Below are positions 12,848-13,351 of a DNA stretch of 13,351 nucleotides, piece by piece. Source of the stretch: an uncultured Clostridia bacterium (GTDB taxonomy: Bacteria; Bacillota; Clostridia; TANB77; CAG-508). Below the pieces are notes generated by a model. That model made no database searches and had not been told where the DNA came from. It saw nothing but the letters and a program-made list of their open reading frames with translations. The position numbers and the translations under genes are program-made. How positions within the stretch are numbered: the first letter of the stretch is position 1; each line of letters begins with the position of its first letter. The DNA lies in assembly GCA_947626705.1 (NCBI GenBank), contig CANQTJ010000034.1, positions 1 through 13,351 on the forward strand, given 5' to 3'.

Positions 12848-13351
12848 TTATTTCTCCTTTAATTGTTGTACTATTTTTTCTGTTATCCCTTTTACTTGCA
12901 TTAACTCCTCTTTAGAAGCTTGTTTTATTCTTTCTACACTTCCAAAATGTTTTAATAGAGCTTTCTTTTTGATTTCTCCTATACCTTTTATATCATCTAG
13001 TTCAGACTTTGTAATAGAGTTTTCTCTTAATTTTCTATGATAGCTAATTGCAGTATCATGTACTGTATCTTGAAATTTAGTAATTAAATTCATTAAGTTT
13101 TCTGATATCTGTATTTCTTTTTTATTCTCATCTATTAAAGCTCTTGTTTGATGTTTGTCATTTTTTACCATTCCAAATACCTTTATATCTAAATTTTGAT
13201 ATTTACTTATGGCATTTTGTATTGCTCTAATTTGAGTTATTCCACCATCTGCAAAAATTACATCTGGTAACTTTCCAAATCCGGAATCTTCTTTTTCTAT
13301 TGAATGAGCCAATCTTCTTGTTACAACTTCTTCCATACACTTTGGATCATC
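12848..13351 (-). CDS. uvrC: UvrABC system protein C, C-terminal part (truncated by window edge)
   Basis: This is the last 167 residues of UvrC; the start lies beyond the window. The frame is open to the right edge, where it reads DDPKCMEEVVTRR, so the internal ATG at 13336 is not the start. Visible parts are the C-terminal RNase H-like endonuclease block (KLPDVIFADGGITQIRA, VFGMVKNDKH, FQDTVHDTAISYHRKLR), which makes the 5' incision at DNA lesions, and the tandem helix-hairpin-helix DNA-binding end (LDDIKGIGEIKKKALLKHFG and LMQVKGITEKIVQQL). UvrC acts in nucleotide excision repair with UvrA and UvrB. Nothing suggests damage to the gene. A bidirectional terminator follows directly. Confidence 0.97.
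   Translation of the reverse strand, partial: DDPKCMEEVVTRRLAHSIEKEDSGFGKLPDVIFADGGITQIRAIQNAISKYQNLDIKVFGMVKNDKHQTRALIDENKKEIQISENLMNLITKFQDTVHDTAISYHRKLRENSITKSELDDIKGIGEIKKKALLKHFGSVERIKQASKEELMQVKGITEKIVQQLKEK

Noticed and set aside
1..13351. CRISPR arrays, insertion sequences with ends, tRNA or rRNA genes
   Set aside because: No regularly spaced repeats, no intact transposase with terminal repeats and no tRNA- or rRNA-like sequence were seen on either strand.

Overview
This is a very AT-rich window in which nearly all genes are compact, have strong GGAGG-type ribosome binding sites and read on the minus strand. The sporulation genes yqfC and yqfD, a PdaA-type cortex deacetylase, a YlbF-family regulator, YerB/DUF3048, an agr-type peptide quorum-sensing locus and a decayed Rpn-type nuclease together point to an anaerobic, spore-forming (or formerly spore-forming) low-GC Clostridia, probably an uncultured gut lineage. 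The taxonomic call is inference; no rRNA or other marker is present.

Layout from left to right. 1-468 is a broken Rpn/PDDEXK nuclease gene (minus). 512-1201 is a membrane zinc metallopeptidase (minus). 1339-1674 is a YlbF-family protein (minus). 1788-2843 is a membrane-anchored DUF3048 (YerB-like) protein (minus). 2881-7005 is a tightly packed minus-strand cluster, in transcription order pdaA, yqfC, yqfD, an unrecognised 405-residue gene and ybeY. In many Firmicutes yqfD is followed by phoH and often yqfF before ybeY; here the unknown gene takes that place. 7006-7363 is a divergent promoter region with a strong sigma-A-type promoter for the rightward genes.

7364-10371 is a complete four-gene agr-like quorum-sensing locus in a convergent arrangement. 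The LytTR response regulator and the AgrC-like kinase read rightward and overlap. agrB and a 39-residue agrD read leftward. The two transcription units meet at a 14-bp bidirectional terminator. AgrB would process AgrD into a cyclic peptide, AgrC would sense it and the LytTR regulator would change transcription. The predicted peptide ring region is two residues longer than in the familiar AgrD peptides.

10531-12433 is a minus-strand group: a 63-residue small membrane protein, a class I rRNA-methyltransferase-like gene with an unusual structured leader, and an RluA-type pseudouridine synthase ended by a clear terminator. 12519-12841 is a plus-strand promoter, a hairpin-rich stretch and a terminator. 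I interpret this as a structured noncoding RNA, possibly of the raiA class, although a 53-codon ORF with a good ribosome binding site lies inside it. The window ends inside the 3' end of uvrC (minus). The items most worth following are the agr peptide, the structured RNA, the unknown gene in the sporulation cluster and the leader of the methyltransferase gene.
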